Of a stretch of 64,000 nt of DNA, positions 46,481 through 59,092 are shown in pieces. Location of the stretch: assembly GCA_033030425.1 (NCBI GenBank), contig JAUFSD010000002.1, positions 372,001-436,000 on the forward strand, given 5' to 3'. The position numbers and the translations under genes were made by a program. This DNA is from Verpa conica (Eukaryota > Ascomycota > Pezizomycetes > Pezizales > Morchellaceae). Each line of letters starts with the position of its first letter. The stretch's first letter is position 1. The notes below the pieces were generated by a model that saw only the letters and a list, made by a program, of their open reading frames with translations, did no database searches and was not told the origin of the DNA.

Positions 46481-47988
46481 CCTAATACATAGATTTCAAC
46501 TACAGTATACTGGTATGTCGCAAAAAAAACGTGGTACCCCTGATTGTGCTTTTAAAATACTCAATTGTGCCTCTAAAGCATACTCTGCCTCATGACTCTC
46601 AATCGGCCGTCAGTCGATTTCTCTCCCCTCGTTGGTCAACATTCCCGTTCCCTGTAACATGTTTTTGCTTTTGCATTTTTCTTTTAACCTAAAGTAGCGC
46701 AATATACTTATGATAAGTTCTTTCAAGGGGCTGGCGATTGGCTACAACGCCTGCAAAAAGAAAATACTGCGTCTAGTGCCATCGCTGCATGCAAGGTTAC
46801 ATATACGTACTTGGTGAGTTTTTTTTTTTAAAAAAAAAACACTATAATCGACGGACCGGCTGCAGAAATTTTCTTAATACAACCAATATCACAGATTCAA
46901 TCCAGTTATTTGTTTCCATTACTTGGCCTCTACACAGAAATTGACTCTAAAGGCTAGTCATTGGGTGTGGGTATCCTAGCCTACAAATCAAGCAATACCT
47001 ACTGGATACCCAAAGTTTCATCGAACACATAGAGAAGCCTCAAGTGCAAGTATTATCAGCCCTTCCTTTGAGCCACTTAGGGGTAATTAGCGAGGGGCAA
47101 AAAAACGTGTTTACCCTTCCATCCAGAATGACTAATATACATAATAACCTCTATCTAGGTTTCAACTTCTGAACCTATAAGCCTAACTATAGATTCTCAT
47201 GGAAGTCATCAACTATTCTTAACCTCAGATGTTCCTAGCTAGTGAGATCCAGGAACTCACAAGCGTTTGAGCATCCGAGTGAAACAGAGTGTTAAACATA
47301 AATGTACACCTGATTCACCCACTTACTTTAAGCTCTACTATAGCATGAATCCCTCGATACATACATCAAACAATGCTTTTGCAATCAGGGAAATCTCTAA
47401 GCAGCCACATATCTTGTGCATATCGTTAATTTATCAGTGAAAGAGTGGCCCTTACAGCTTCGATAGCATATAGGGTGTGTTGGACTCTCACTGAGGTCTT
47501 TGATGGCGTAGAGAAAATCACTTGAAAGTGATGGCTTCCGCATCGCTGCATGGAAGCGGCTTTTTAGTGATGTTCCGTAGGGCAAGAAGTTTTCAGGATG
47601 AAAGGCGTTATCAAAGCAGGGATATCTCGCCTGTATTTTTACCCGGTCAGTATTGGTAACGTGATGTTGGGCGTGTCATATATAAGCTGTAGCTAAGAAC
47701 GGGGCTACAATAAAAATAAGATAAGGACGGGATGAGACAGGAGGGGAAGGGAAAAATAGTAGACAGTAGATATAGTCTTCATTACGATTAGGTGTGCTGT
47801 TTTTGCCATAGTCTTGTGATATGAATTAAGTGAAGTTGAATCAAGACTTGACATACCTACAACTAATATACCCAGATGTTAGTGTAGGGTTAATACTAGA
47901 GATACCGTAGTAATTGGCAGCCGAAAGAGTCTTAGCCCCATAAACCCAACACGTAGCACAAGCCTACGTTTTTTAGTAGAATCGAGTG

Positions 47989-48240
47989 AGCTCCCATGAA
48001 CCAACTTAAATGAATGACTTAATCATACAGGCGACTCTCCCTATAAGAATACGATCGGGACCGAGAATTTCAAGCAATAAAGTGAGAATATTCCTATAAG
48101 AAATGTTTTCTAGCCGGATCTGGAAGGAATTGTTCCAAATATAGTCTAGTGGAGCGTTTTGAGGGGCTGCCTACTAAGAATATTCTTATAAATAATATTC
48201 TTATAGACAGAGTTGCCTGTAGCTCCCGTGAACCAACTTA
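47989..48240. mobile_element. Composite insertion: 20-bp direct repeats, ATTC tail and TA-flanked MITE
   Basis: A 20-bp direct repeat, AGCTCCCATGAACCAACTTA at 47989-48008 and with one A/G difference at 48221-48240, brackets 212 bp. The left part (48009-48025) is a variant of the ATTC-tailed repeat. The rest is a TIR element: CAGGCGACTCTCCCTATAAG at 48028 pairs with the right end at 48219, flanked by TA on both sides. Either the MITE landed next to the tail, or the two were copied together. Confidence 0.6.
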
Positions 48241-50217
48241 GTGCTAAACATTTTTACATAACACTCTAGGTAAAAAAGGTCTAATAAATTAAATTATTAA
48301 CTTTGGTCTAGTCTCACTCCTAATACCAACTAAATGGCTGATAATTTTCTGGAATAAATGTTACACAATTATGGCTATCTTAGATGGGGCCATGTGCTAT
48401 GTAGCTACTGTAATCAGCCAATCAGATATCATAGGTATAATATCAAGTATGTCCTCTAGGACATAGGTATATATGAGACTAGCTTTCTTACAGTTACATA
48501 TAAGGCCATATTCATTTCTCTATAAGTTCAGCTCTATCCCTCGAATTCGTTCCGTATTTAATAGTCTCGACCTAGCAGAGCTGAATTCACAGTAATAGGT
48601 TTTACTCCGAAGGGTTTTGTAAACTTAAGAAAAATAGTCTAAAGGATGTTTTTGCTTTACTACAAGATTAAATTGAGAGTCTCACAAAAACACATAACTA
48701 CTTAATTAATTACAAGGGCTAACTTGTACCTCAACCCGTGAGAAGCACCCTTCAACCATCTTATCGACCCCATTATCATAAACTAGGTGGCATATATAGC
48801 CCTCTCTATGCCTTAAAGAATTTGTGACACCTCATAGTCACGAACATCAATTACTTCAAATACTAGTAACAACAAATCAACTTTTTATAGTTCACTAATT
48901 CGCAACCTACTGACAATCCGGTACTTTCAGCCAATTAAAGTATTTACCGATTAATAGCTTATTCAGAAACGGTTAGTAGGCTATCCGCAGCGCACATCAT
49001 TAGGCAGCACTCGTCTTATTGGTCGTTAACCTGTGAGAAGCCTGTGGCGTTATTGAGGCAGTAGACATCATTGACGTCACAGTTGTTGCTTACCGCCACC
49101 AAGTCGTTGACGTCATTACAAGCAGCCAAACTAGGGGAAACTGAGGAAGCATGAGAAATAGAGGATAGAGTGGGCTGTTTAGCAAAAGCTGGCTGGATAA
49201 GTAGATCGAGATATAAAGATATAACCCTTACGTATTAGAGACTGGCTTTTTTGATCATAACTTACGGGTATATCCGTATACCCTAAGTAGTTTAGATTAT
49301 TCTCGATAGTTAATATGATAGCCCACTCCATGTGATTTCTATATCCCGCAATAAGGGTCACCCCGACCACCAAAATCAATCAATCCTCTGTCGACCGATA
49401 GGAAGGCCGTGTAAACTTAGGTAATTTCCTAGATCTCGAACCCCGATGCTAATTAGTCCTGCAGTCAGCATAGGCAATGTTTACAGATCTTGTTGGTTTC
49501 CTGGACAATGATAACAAATGATTGCTTACGAGGCTGCTATCCAGAACCCAAGGAGCCGAGTGCTCATGCATGTCTAACCAATAATGACAAACGACAGGGC
49601 TAACTCCGGGGGAGCCGAGACATATAGGTTGAATTTACTGGGCCGTATCTCTGCATGATGTGTCTCTGCCATCGGCCGCACCGTTTAAATCTTCGTTGTG
49701 ACCAGGAAGATGGCTGCAGATTACGTGACTAGCCAGATAATCATTTCCCCCCTAGATGAGTATCCTCGCACCCACCCAAAGGTAATCGGTTTCATGCAGC
49801 CCGTGAGATTTATAGCATCTCCTAGGTGAACAGGAATTAAGTAACAGAGACTATCTCCCACCTGACTTTTGCTAGCCAAGACCACCAACATACTTTCTCA
49901 TAAAGATTTTAACCACCCTACCTAGCCAAATTATGCACTTTATGATTGAAATTATTGCACTTATTCACCCCAGATACGAGCACCCTAGCCTTTATTTTCT
50001 AGTATTGATATAACAAGATTAAATTTAGGGCAAGGTTTATCCACAAACTAGACCTCCCTTCCATACCGTGACCATGATAATATCATAAAATACCGGTCAT
50101 TACAACACCCCCCCCCAAACCATAAAAAAACCAGAGTCCTAAAAGCAAAACGCACAAGAAACGCCTCATAATTTATCACCCATTTTTGGCACAAAATAAA
50201 TCAAATGACCAAAATCC

Positions 50218-52042
50218 TTAGTTAAGTGCACAATCCCCCTCATTCTGGTGACACCATAGCTGCATAATCGGGCTCGCTCCGATACCTCTGAGGACTAGAC
50301 GTTCCCTGAACTCAGCGAGTCTGGGGCTTGCGTCGGCAAAGGTCCTGTTGGTCCCTGAGGCGTCCTTGCGACCACTCCAGAGCACCTCCCCAGCCGCAGA
50401 TGCACGCGGCCAGACGATGCTATCGAGATTAACGCCATCAATTTGCTCACTCCATGCGTGGACTTCACCACCGAGGACGGATTTAGCTTGCTCTTCTGAG
50501 AGGCCGGCGATGGGGTCATAGGAATAGACTATTTAGAGCACCTATTAGTATTGAACACAGTAGAATAAATGCGGAAGCCGGGAACTTACTAAGACGCCAG
50601 TTCTTCTTGGGGGAGCAGTAATCATTAAACGGGTAGAATTTCTGGTACACATTCGGGCCAAAATCAAGCCACTGTCCATTTCCGCAGTCGAGATACCAGA
50701 AATTGTAGTTACCCGCGATCGCGCGGAATCCCTTTTCGACAACGCTCTTGGTTGATAGGTCAGAAATCCAGGTTTGGACAATTGTGTCTTTTGGAAGTGT
50801 GAGGTTCCAGTCGAGGAGCATCTCCTCCCAGACTATGGGAGACATCTTTTGCCCCAAGACCTCGGTGTGGACATGGGATAGGAAATCTTGGAGTGCAGGC
50901 TGAAGGACTTTGGTGTCGTTTGAGATAATGTTCTCGTCAAAGAGATATACATTCTTGTTGACTTCGTCGCCTCCAGTATGGAAGTATGGCGTATGATCAC
51001 GGAGTCTAGGTAGAAGATCACCAAAAAGAGTGGTAAGGAATTTCTTAACCTCAGGGTTGTTGAGCTTGAGTGAACCGGAAGGTGGCTGCGCGGCATATGT
51101 GTCCCAGTTTGGCTGGATGTTCCACCCTGCAATAAGCTCGGGGTAGGCTTCGGCAATAGAGCTTGTATGGCCAGGCATATCGATTTCGATAATAACCTGT
51201 ACACCACGCTTCTCGGCGAAATCAAGAATTTCTTGAAGATCCTCGGGTGTGTAGGTTAGTCCGTCTGCGTAGGCACCGCATGGTGCAAGATCTGGCAATG
51301 CAGGAATTTCAAGAGGCCAGGACTGGGAATCAGTCACGTGGAGGTGAAGACGGTTCATTTTGTTCCAAGCGAGAGCATCGATGGTCTTTAGGATATCACC
51401 CTTAGGATACCATTGACGGGCTACATCGAGATTCAGTCCACGGTGCTGGAACTTTGGCTTATCGATGACTTTTACAGGCGCAAGGTTTGAGTAGATGCTG
51501 CCGCGGTGTTGCTGCGAGTAGTAGAACAGCTGTGTTAGTGTGTTGAGAGCGTGCAGTACGCCGTAGGAAGATGGAGCAGTAATGTATGCACTCTGGCTAT
51601 TGATAGGAATCGTGAGGTTGTAACTCTCGTCAATCTCGCCGTATTTCTCCGCGGTCGAGGACTCTGCCTTGGTTTGTTTGATAATTACTGTATTAATTGT
51701 GGTGCCGGATTTGCTTTTGGGCTCGAACGAATCACCGCGCTTGTGGAATTTCCAGGGGACGAATTTCTCCTCAAAAAGGATGTGCTTTGCGCGATCCCAT
51801 GCTTCATTGATTTTATCGGTTGATTTTTGAGAATTCTATGAGATGCAATGTTAGCTCTTAATACAATCTTTGAGGGGGTTGAGGTTACTGACATTTTCAG
51901 GTTTATCCAGAGTCATTGACACATCATCAGAGAGCCAGACAACTGTTGAGCCATGCTCATAGGTCACAGGCTGTGGCCAAATGGCACTCGCAAATCCTGC
52001 AAACAATGCCAACGCGGCGAGAGGAGATTTGAACTTTGCCAT
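50218..52042 (-). CDS. Secreted beta-N-acetylhexosaminidase (GH20)
   Basis: Three exons on the minus strand, 52042-51893, 51835-50590 and 50528-50218 (introns 57 and 61 bp), encode 568 residues. The ATG at 52042 begins a signal peptide (SPLAALALFAGFASA), followed by the GH20b-type domain (IWPQPVTYEHGSTVVWLS). The catalytic domain includes FQHRGLNLDVARQWYP, NRLHLHVTDSQSWPLEIP, IIEIDMPGHTSS and HTGGDEVN with the Asp340-Glu341 pair that performs substrate-assisted catalysis. WRLIYSYDP is restored across the second intron, and the C-terminus has GGEVHAWSEQ, WPRASAAGEVLWSG and WCHQNEGDCAL. It removes terminal GlcNAc from chitin oligomers, working with chitinases in wall turnover or chitin feeding. 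The first donor is GTCAGT, non-optimal but frame-consistent. Confidence 0.93.
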
Positions 52043-55000
52043 TGTGGAATGGCGGCGGAAACTTGACTGTCTAGAGAGGGGGAATAACGTAGCAGTAGCT
52101 AGGGAAGGTATACTATTCAAAGGTGGCTCGAGATGACTGCCTTATAGATGAATAACAGAAGGAGTAGGAGAGAAGAACAGAATCACACTCCCGAGAATAT
52201 ATAAAATAAATCCCACGCAATCTTGTATTCGCTGGAGATAAACAATGCACTGTAGTGGACATACCCGTAGTATTTAAGCATTCCGAGTCCATGCGCACTC
52301 AACCTGGTTACCAATTGGGGTAGCTCCCTGATCAAAGACAAACGACTCTCCGTACTGAGACATGACAAAGAGCAACAGAATGTGCGTATGAGGCTGAGGC
52401 GCCCAGATCAAGCAAGCTCCCCCGTGCCTTATGCAGTAATTTTATGTGTAGATTAATTCCAAAGTGGCAGGCGTGAGTCCTCACAACCGGCCGATCATTC
52501 GCTAAAGCTGCAGGTCGTCCTATCCAAATCACCAGTTTCTCAGGACAGTGACGCCTGCCGCTTCACTGATTAGAGACTCCCGAGGATTTCTTGCATTTTC
52601 CTGCTGCGAGGCGTATGATGTGGAGGTGACGATACATGGATCAAAATACTCCCAAATGCTCAACTTTAGAACATGTACAGCCATTCCAGTCTGTAACAGG
52701 CCCTCCGGTATAGGATGTCAGCAGAGTACTTAATTCCATACTCATTTTAAAAAATAAAAACCATGCCGCATTCCTGTGACAGCAGAAAGCAGTCGTGCCT
52801 GAAGCAGTAGAGGCTGTTACCCACCAAGAAGTTATGAGAATAGATTTTTGCGGGGTGTACCGGGCTGAAATTGGTGCCGGTGGGCCGCTTAGATACAGAC
52901 AAATTGACCAGAAGCACAGCCACAGCTATTAGGGTGTAAGACAATACCGACTTGTACTTCTAGAACCCCATCACCTCTTTCTTCCCTGTGCTTCCAAAAA
53001 TAAAGTAAGATATCTCTCTCTGGAAGTTCTTTCCTTAGATAGTTTATCGAAGAAAGTCGCGTCATGAAAGGAGCCGTGAGTTAGTTGGCCCATACTAAGT
53101 CTAGTAACAGCTATGCACATTTCTCGAAGAGGGTGCATTAACTGTACCACCTAACACTCTTAGTATTCCTCCGCTACTGGCATCATAACTTGGGAGATGG
53201 AGTTAGGTGCTATATAGAAGAAAGGCATTCTCCCCGGGGAAGCATGGCCAGCATGTTTCTACATGGACACCAAAGCGAATACTAAAAACTCCAAAATCTG
53301 TACCCTACCGTGTAATCCTTGGTAGACAGCAACAACAGCAAAGCATGCATCGACCCTGACAATAATCTAGGATCCTATTTTAGATTTAATTTCCACTGCC
53401 GAGAACACACTATTACGCCACAGTCTACAAAAGAAAGTTCCGCCTGTTTGATCACCAACTCAAGTGCCATACAAGGCTCTAAACCATGCGCTTGAGATCA
53501 AGAACCCGTTAACCAACATCTGTGCTCACCTGCGACAAGATACCCCGCAAAGCCACATGACCTAGAGACTGGCTCGGCTACTTAATCCAATCCTGAAATC
53601 CGAGACTTGGCCCAGGAAAAGCCCCCGTAATTCTTTCGGTCAAAAAAAACAAAGCTCGGCCCGATATACAGGCACATATGTACATGTACATGTACATACT
53701 TTGGGCCAACCGCAATCTTCCTGTTAGTTGATTCGCTCGGTGAACTCCTTGCTTACTGAGATTACCAGGGAAGATTGCTTTACCCTACTAGGTCAAGACT
53801 CTTATTATTCAGCAAGGAGACGTTAACCCTATTTTACAAAATAAGGGGGCACAAGACCCTAGGCTATCTTTAGGGGATGCCTCAAACTTATCTGATCAGC
53901 CGCAATCTTTCAAAGTCTGATAGAAGTAGATTGGCTGAACTAGGACTAGCTATAGATGACTGTGGTCTTTGCTTCTTTCTCGTGTTGTACCTTCATACTG
54001 TTCACCTATTGAAGAAATCCTTGTTTTTGAAACTTCGTTTCTAAAGTTTTCTTTTTTTCCCCCACTTGCCGCTCAATATCAAAGAGGGTCGTACACGGTT
54101 TCTGATACTAAGACTATGCCGTTCGTGGCGTTTCAACTGATAATTGGAAAAAGATTTCTTTATCGGTTTCGTGGGGATGTCCTAAACTACACCTTATTCG
54201 GCTTGGCTTATTTTTTTGTTGATAATAGTATCAAGCCATTGGTACACTCTGGAAGCGTCCTTCCCTGATAACGGCTTTTGATTCGCCTCAGCCTATCACT
54301 CTGGCGTGTTGGTTGGCCAACCCCACAACCATGCCCCCAGGGTCTTTATACCTGAAATAGGAAGCTATTTCTAGACTCCTTTGTGTAAATTGTCGAGATA
54401 AGTCCTAAGGCTTCGAGAAAACGTCATCTTCCTCTACCCTAATAACCCCATTGGCCTTTCTGCTTTCACGACATACCCATACCCCTATTTGAGTTGCTTC
54501 GTGAAGGTCTGCAGCTGCAGTAAGTTTGCATTTTGCTTGATGACCTGACGTAGATCCTTAGGAATTCTAAGGCATTATTTAGGGCAGTTTTTCGATGTCG
54601 CTATCCGTAAGCGATTACCCTTTCCGTGTAATCTTGGTTTGTATTATACTGTTATCAGTTTTGACAGAGTCTTAGCATAGATCTGACAGCTTATGAACGA
54701 ATTAGCGAGCTCTTTGCTCAAGATCTTGGTATTCCTATGTATCGAATCAGCTGAGGAGGGCCTGGACTAAATTCTTACTTGCTTGGAGGTGCTTTTATAC
54801 GATTCATGTAAAATATGATAGGCTTTTGTGTATGTCTTTTCGAGGGTTGCACACAGTGGCTGCACTTCGAACAAGTGTGTACTACATAAGGTCTTGTTCC
54901 CGAAATAGAAGCTTTCTAAATTATTTGAAAAGGCTAGAGACTTTGACAAAACCTTCAAAGGCCCTCGTGATGTCCCAAAGACAATAAACTTATTTACCTC

Positions 55001-56834
55001 GCGAGATGAATGGCCACCTCCTCAGGTAAGCTGATTTTGTATGCACATACAAATATTCACTGACACAGTCGTAATGAGCACGTACTGGTTGATTACTGGG
55101 TTGGCACGGACCAGCACATCCTGTGGCTGCATCCACCCATCTTATTTGTTCATATTCAAGAGTGCAGAAAAAGGCACCTCATCCTCGACCAGAAATACTC
55201 CCACCGACCAGTATCGGCTAAATCAAACAGTCTATCCTCCCTTGGATTCACCACGGAGGGCTAACGCACTCTTTGATTGTTGACTGTTTTGGGCCGCCAA
55301 GCTCACCCTCAATCCCCCCGCATATATACGGAGAAGGGAAGAAAAATGTCAATTTAGGCCGCAGTAGAGATGCCACGTGTGGGATAGCTGGTTTCTTGGG
55401 AGAGAGTGATTCTGGTAATGACAGCTCAGGTACATATGTGGGCAGATCTCCCTCCACTTGTGATTCCCAAGGCTGGAGAGGTGGCGTGCGCAGTGAGTGG
55501 GAAATTCACAAGGTTTTGGTACTTTATGACGTGACTAGCTAGGGAGCGGGGTTAATTAATTTGACCAAAAGATTTATAAAAGGAACCATCAGATTAAGGG
55601 TAGGAAAGAGTGGAGCTGCTGCTGGCCAATGATTGGCACTAAAAACACAGATTGTGTTGTCATAGCCATGGCGCTGTTGTATGATCTCCTAGATCGTAGC
55701 ATCCAAGACGCAAGTTACACTACCAAGACCATTAACCAGAGTAGCGAGGCCCAAGATCCTTTTATTTGCTTTTGTCCACCTATCCATGCAGCTGACATTA
55801 CTTGGAAGGTTCCAGATAACTCGAATAGATAGTGCAGCCTCAGGGATTTCGCTGTATACACAACCTTTTTTATATGCCCTTAAAAGTAAAAAAACGTAGG
55901 AAGGATAATGCTTGAGGCTTCCAATCCTCTTTGTGGGCCCGAATAATTAAACTAAGAAGGCGATAAAATAAATTAAGCCAAGAAATGCTATAATCAGAAA
56001 GAAAGTGCAGAAGTTTATAAATATTAGTCTTCCCTAAAAACAGGTATAACTTCTACCCTAGCAACTTATGTCAATATGTAGTACAAAGAACTCTTCGATC
56101 CCTAAGCTCAAGCTCTACCAGTGAAGTGACCCCGGAGATCTCTCCCAGCTTTATGGATTTGTTTATTATCGTTGAACAAAAAAAATCGTGTGGGCAAAAA
56201 ATCTATGTAAGAGCTACTGTTCAGTGAGCCCAATAACTGGTAGCTGAAATACTGTTTCTCTTGCTCTTCCCCAATCGATAGTGTAAAACAGCACATCTTG
56301 CGTTCGGGGATATGTTGATGTGGCTATTTTGAGGAAGGCTGTGCTATGCCAAATGCCGTGCACCTTTAATTGAGCACGGGGGCAGCGGGCACATTACAAC
56401 CGTCTTACCTATTTTATCGCCCCCAAACTGTCATATAGACATCAGGAATGATAACTAGTGGGTCGGGAATTAATAGGCGGTATGTATGGTTTCCCCCGGT
56501 GTAGGAATGTAAGCATCTTTGTGCATAGACGTCGCTGCGATAGCTAGGACTTTTTTCTTGCCGTAATTCAACGCTTGGAACCCACTTTGATTATTGCTAT
56601 TGATCTATTTACTTATGCATATGATTTTACAATATTAAAATACGAACTCCTCAATCCCCCCTGGAAAATCTCCGAAAACACATCCGATCCTCCTTAGTTC
56701 TTCCATTTTCGACCGTGAAAAATTAATAAACCGTAACTAATTATAGAAAATAGATAGATCACAACTCAAAAATTCTCTAACTCGGCAGCTTCAATGTTAC
56801 AGTGCCCTTGCTAGCTATCAATTTTCAATAAATG
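52043..56834. other. Gene-free interval
   Basis: No intact gene. A short ATGTAC repeat is at 53675-53698. A frame at 53969-54268 and a short frame at 55074 starting YWLITG (reminiscent of a short-chain dehydrogenase N-terminus) were seen, but neither continues into recognisable sequence. Confidence 0.5.
53675..53698. repeat. ATGTAC microsatellite
   Basis: About three consecutive ATGTAC/TACATG units, which is also self-complementary. Confidence 0.7.
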
Positions 56835-59092
56835 CTACAGCGCGAATTCGAAAGTCCCGGGCTCAACTCTCCATTTCTACCCATCGTACCCGCTATGGTA
56901 ATTTTCCACGCCGAGCTGCATTGATACTTGCTTGGCCTCGCCAGGTTGTAGGTCGACCTCTGTAAAGTCGATGAGCTGCTTCATGGGTTGGAAAATCGAG
57001 GCTACGCGTTAGAGTAGATAGATCTTCAAAGACAGTCGGGTTAGTAAAATTACCGCAACTAGCTATAATTATAGATAATTACTGGTCGAGTTTACCTGCG
57101 GGGTTTCTCTCCCTAAAACAACTCTATTATTAGTGACAGAGAACGAGAAGATGAAAATATCCGAGGTAGTGAAGGTCGTCTTGTCCGCAGTTATTTTACT
57201 GTAGTTAAATTTCGTGTAGCTCAATCCATGAACGAACTGATATAGCGGATTATAAGTATAATACTCTGGGCTGGTGCCGACAGAGTAAGGGATAGTGATT
57301 GGCAAACGACTAGATGATTGACTTCTAAAGTACATCGGCGATAGTTTGACTACCCCCTTGGCCGTTGTAACCAGTGTACAGCACTGGTGCTGCATGGCGG
57401 TAGTATTCTAGGAGCGCGAGCGGTCTGGCGCCTGTTGTGACAAAAATTACAGGCTTTCCAGCGGCAAAAACAACATCGGTCAATGTAGTCTAATGTGAAA
57501 GACCAAGGGTAGACATGTCGTTTGTCTCTTAGTCGATCACAGCGGAGCCTCCAGCGATGAATATAACATACTCGGCTTCTTTTGCTTCTCTTGCAGCCCT
57601 CTCGAGTCCATTCCTTATATCGACAAGGCTTGATGCTGGGCCTATAGCTCGAAGGCCAGAAGCGGCGTTTGAGCCTTGGTAGTCAATACAGATCTTCACC
57701 GAAGTGCCCTTCCTAAACGTAAATTCCCCAGAGCCAGTTGGAACCGTTGTGAATTGTTGTTCATAAAACCCCCAGGGTTGGTCGGGAGTGTCGCTGTAAG
57801 TGTTTTTGAAACCACCGGAAGTTGCCTTTGCGTGAAGAACATCATTGACGTATACAGTAGCATTTCCGGTACGAATCACAGCACCGAAAACAGCATGTGC
57901 GTCGATTGGTGAATGAAGATATCTCTCAACGAGCAGAGAAAGCATTATTTGGGAGTTTTTGCCCGTCAGGTCCAGATGGAGGGTAGTTTTCATATTAAAG
58001 CATAGGATCTCCGACGACCTCTCAAGCCTTATTTTGCCATTAGCCATTAGTATAATAAGTCACCTTCAATCCCTGCTGGCTAGCGTTCGCGAAAAGCGAG
58101 AAGAGATGTTTTGGGAGGAAGTTAAAATTATAATAGAGATATGTTGGCGCACACCAGCGGGTATAAAAATTTCTCTCGTCGGCATATACATGTATATATT
58201 AACAATAGCTTGACGGGGTATGGTCATCCGTTCATGAGCACCAAGCCGAATATAACCATCTAAATTCACAGTACTAACAAACGAGCCAATCAATGCAACC
58301 CTTTTGCCATCTTTTGGTTTGAGGAAGTATGCCGTTGTTCTTAATCAGGACGATTGATTTCTGCGCAACTTCCGGCCAAGGCTAACCATATATGTAGCTG
58401 TATTTGTGCTCTTTTTACCGTCGGTGAAGTTATCTGGGAGGTAAGGGTTGTCGAAAAAAAAGAGGTCATACTTCTGGACCCTTAGTAAGATCGAGAACAG
58501 GGAAGTAGGATGTTTGTCTGATTGAACGTCCTTCCTTTCCAATTCACTGGCTGATATTTTTAACCAAAGATAGAGATCACGTTGCAGCCATGTTGATGAA
58601 AGTTTGGAAGATCATTGAGCCAGGGGTGAGTAAAGCTCGAATACTATTATCAAGATATTGTTAGTTTTTTATTCCCCGTTAATAGAAAAGAAGAAGGGGT
58701 ATTATTTGGGAATTACCATTTGCCACCTTGGAGCATAGGCAAAGGGAATCTTGCAGTTTCAATTACTTTACGTTGGAGGTCATTGTATGTTGTTGCATTT
58801 TTAGCACCCCTGCCAGATCGAGTATCAACCAAAATTTACCTTCTGGCCCAGAGGAACTTCAATACGTATACTAAAGCAAGAAATACGAAAAGCTAATCCC
58901 GCCAATTCCCCGAGTACCAAACAGTAAAGCAAACTTCGTCAACCAACCCTCACCATCTGATATCTCAGTGAAATTGAGCAGATAGAGATGTTGCGCTAGT
59001 TTCTCAACTATCATCTGGTCAAGAAGCCTATTTATAAACTCATCTTTCAATTTTCCAACTGTGGAACCCCAGGAATAACTTTTCGAATTCAA
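56835..59092 (-). pseudogene. Decayed GH3 beta-glucosidase/xylosidase gene
   Basis: Reading the minus strand, GH3 landmarks appear in order but in different frames: an N-terminal LLDQMIVEKLAQ (near 59030), QKSIVLIKNNGILP (near 58340), RVALIGSFVS in another frame (near 58290), a PA14-like TGNATVYVNDVL segment (57850), AKEAEYVIFIAGG (57560), LALLEYYRHAAPVLYTGYNG (57390), SSRLPITIPYS, FVHGLSYTKFNYS (57220) and the fibronectin-like tail VDLQPGEAKQV with WRVEPGTFEF (56860). Stops interrupt after GGSAVID, after IADVL and before KWRVEPG. Only about 650 bp lie between the first two landmarks, too little for a full (beta/alpha)8 catalytic domain, so that domain with its nucleophile is largely lost. 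The intact ancestor would have hydrolysed beta-linked glycosides. Confidence 0.8.

Larger units (their letters stand above)
44701..50217. other. AT-rich gene desert with small mobile elements
   Basis: 5.5 kb without a supported gene. It contains an ATTC-tailed repeat copy (45931), an inverted-repeat element (46242-46480) and a composite insertion (47989-48240). Many stops in all frames and A/T-rich composition suggest decayed repeats. Confidence 0.55.

Noticed and set aside
49430..49460. B-box-like GGGGTTCGAGATC on the minus strand
   Set aside because: No A-box at a suitable distance and no cloverleaf.
55074..55283. Frame starting YWLITG, resembling a short-chain dehydrogenase N-terminus
   Set aside because: The glycine-rich nucleotide-binding motif is not completed and later sequence has no family features.
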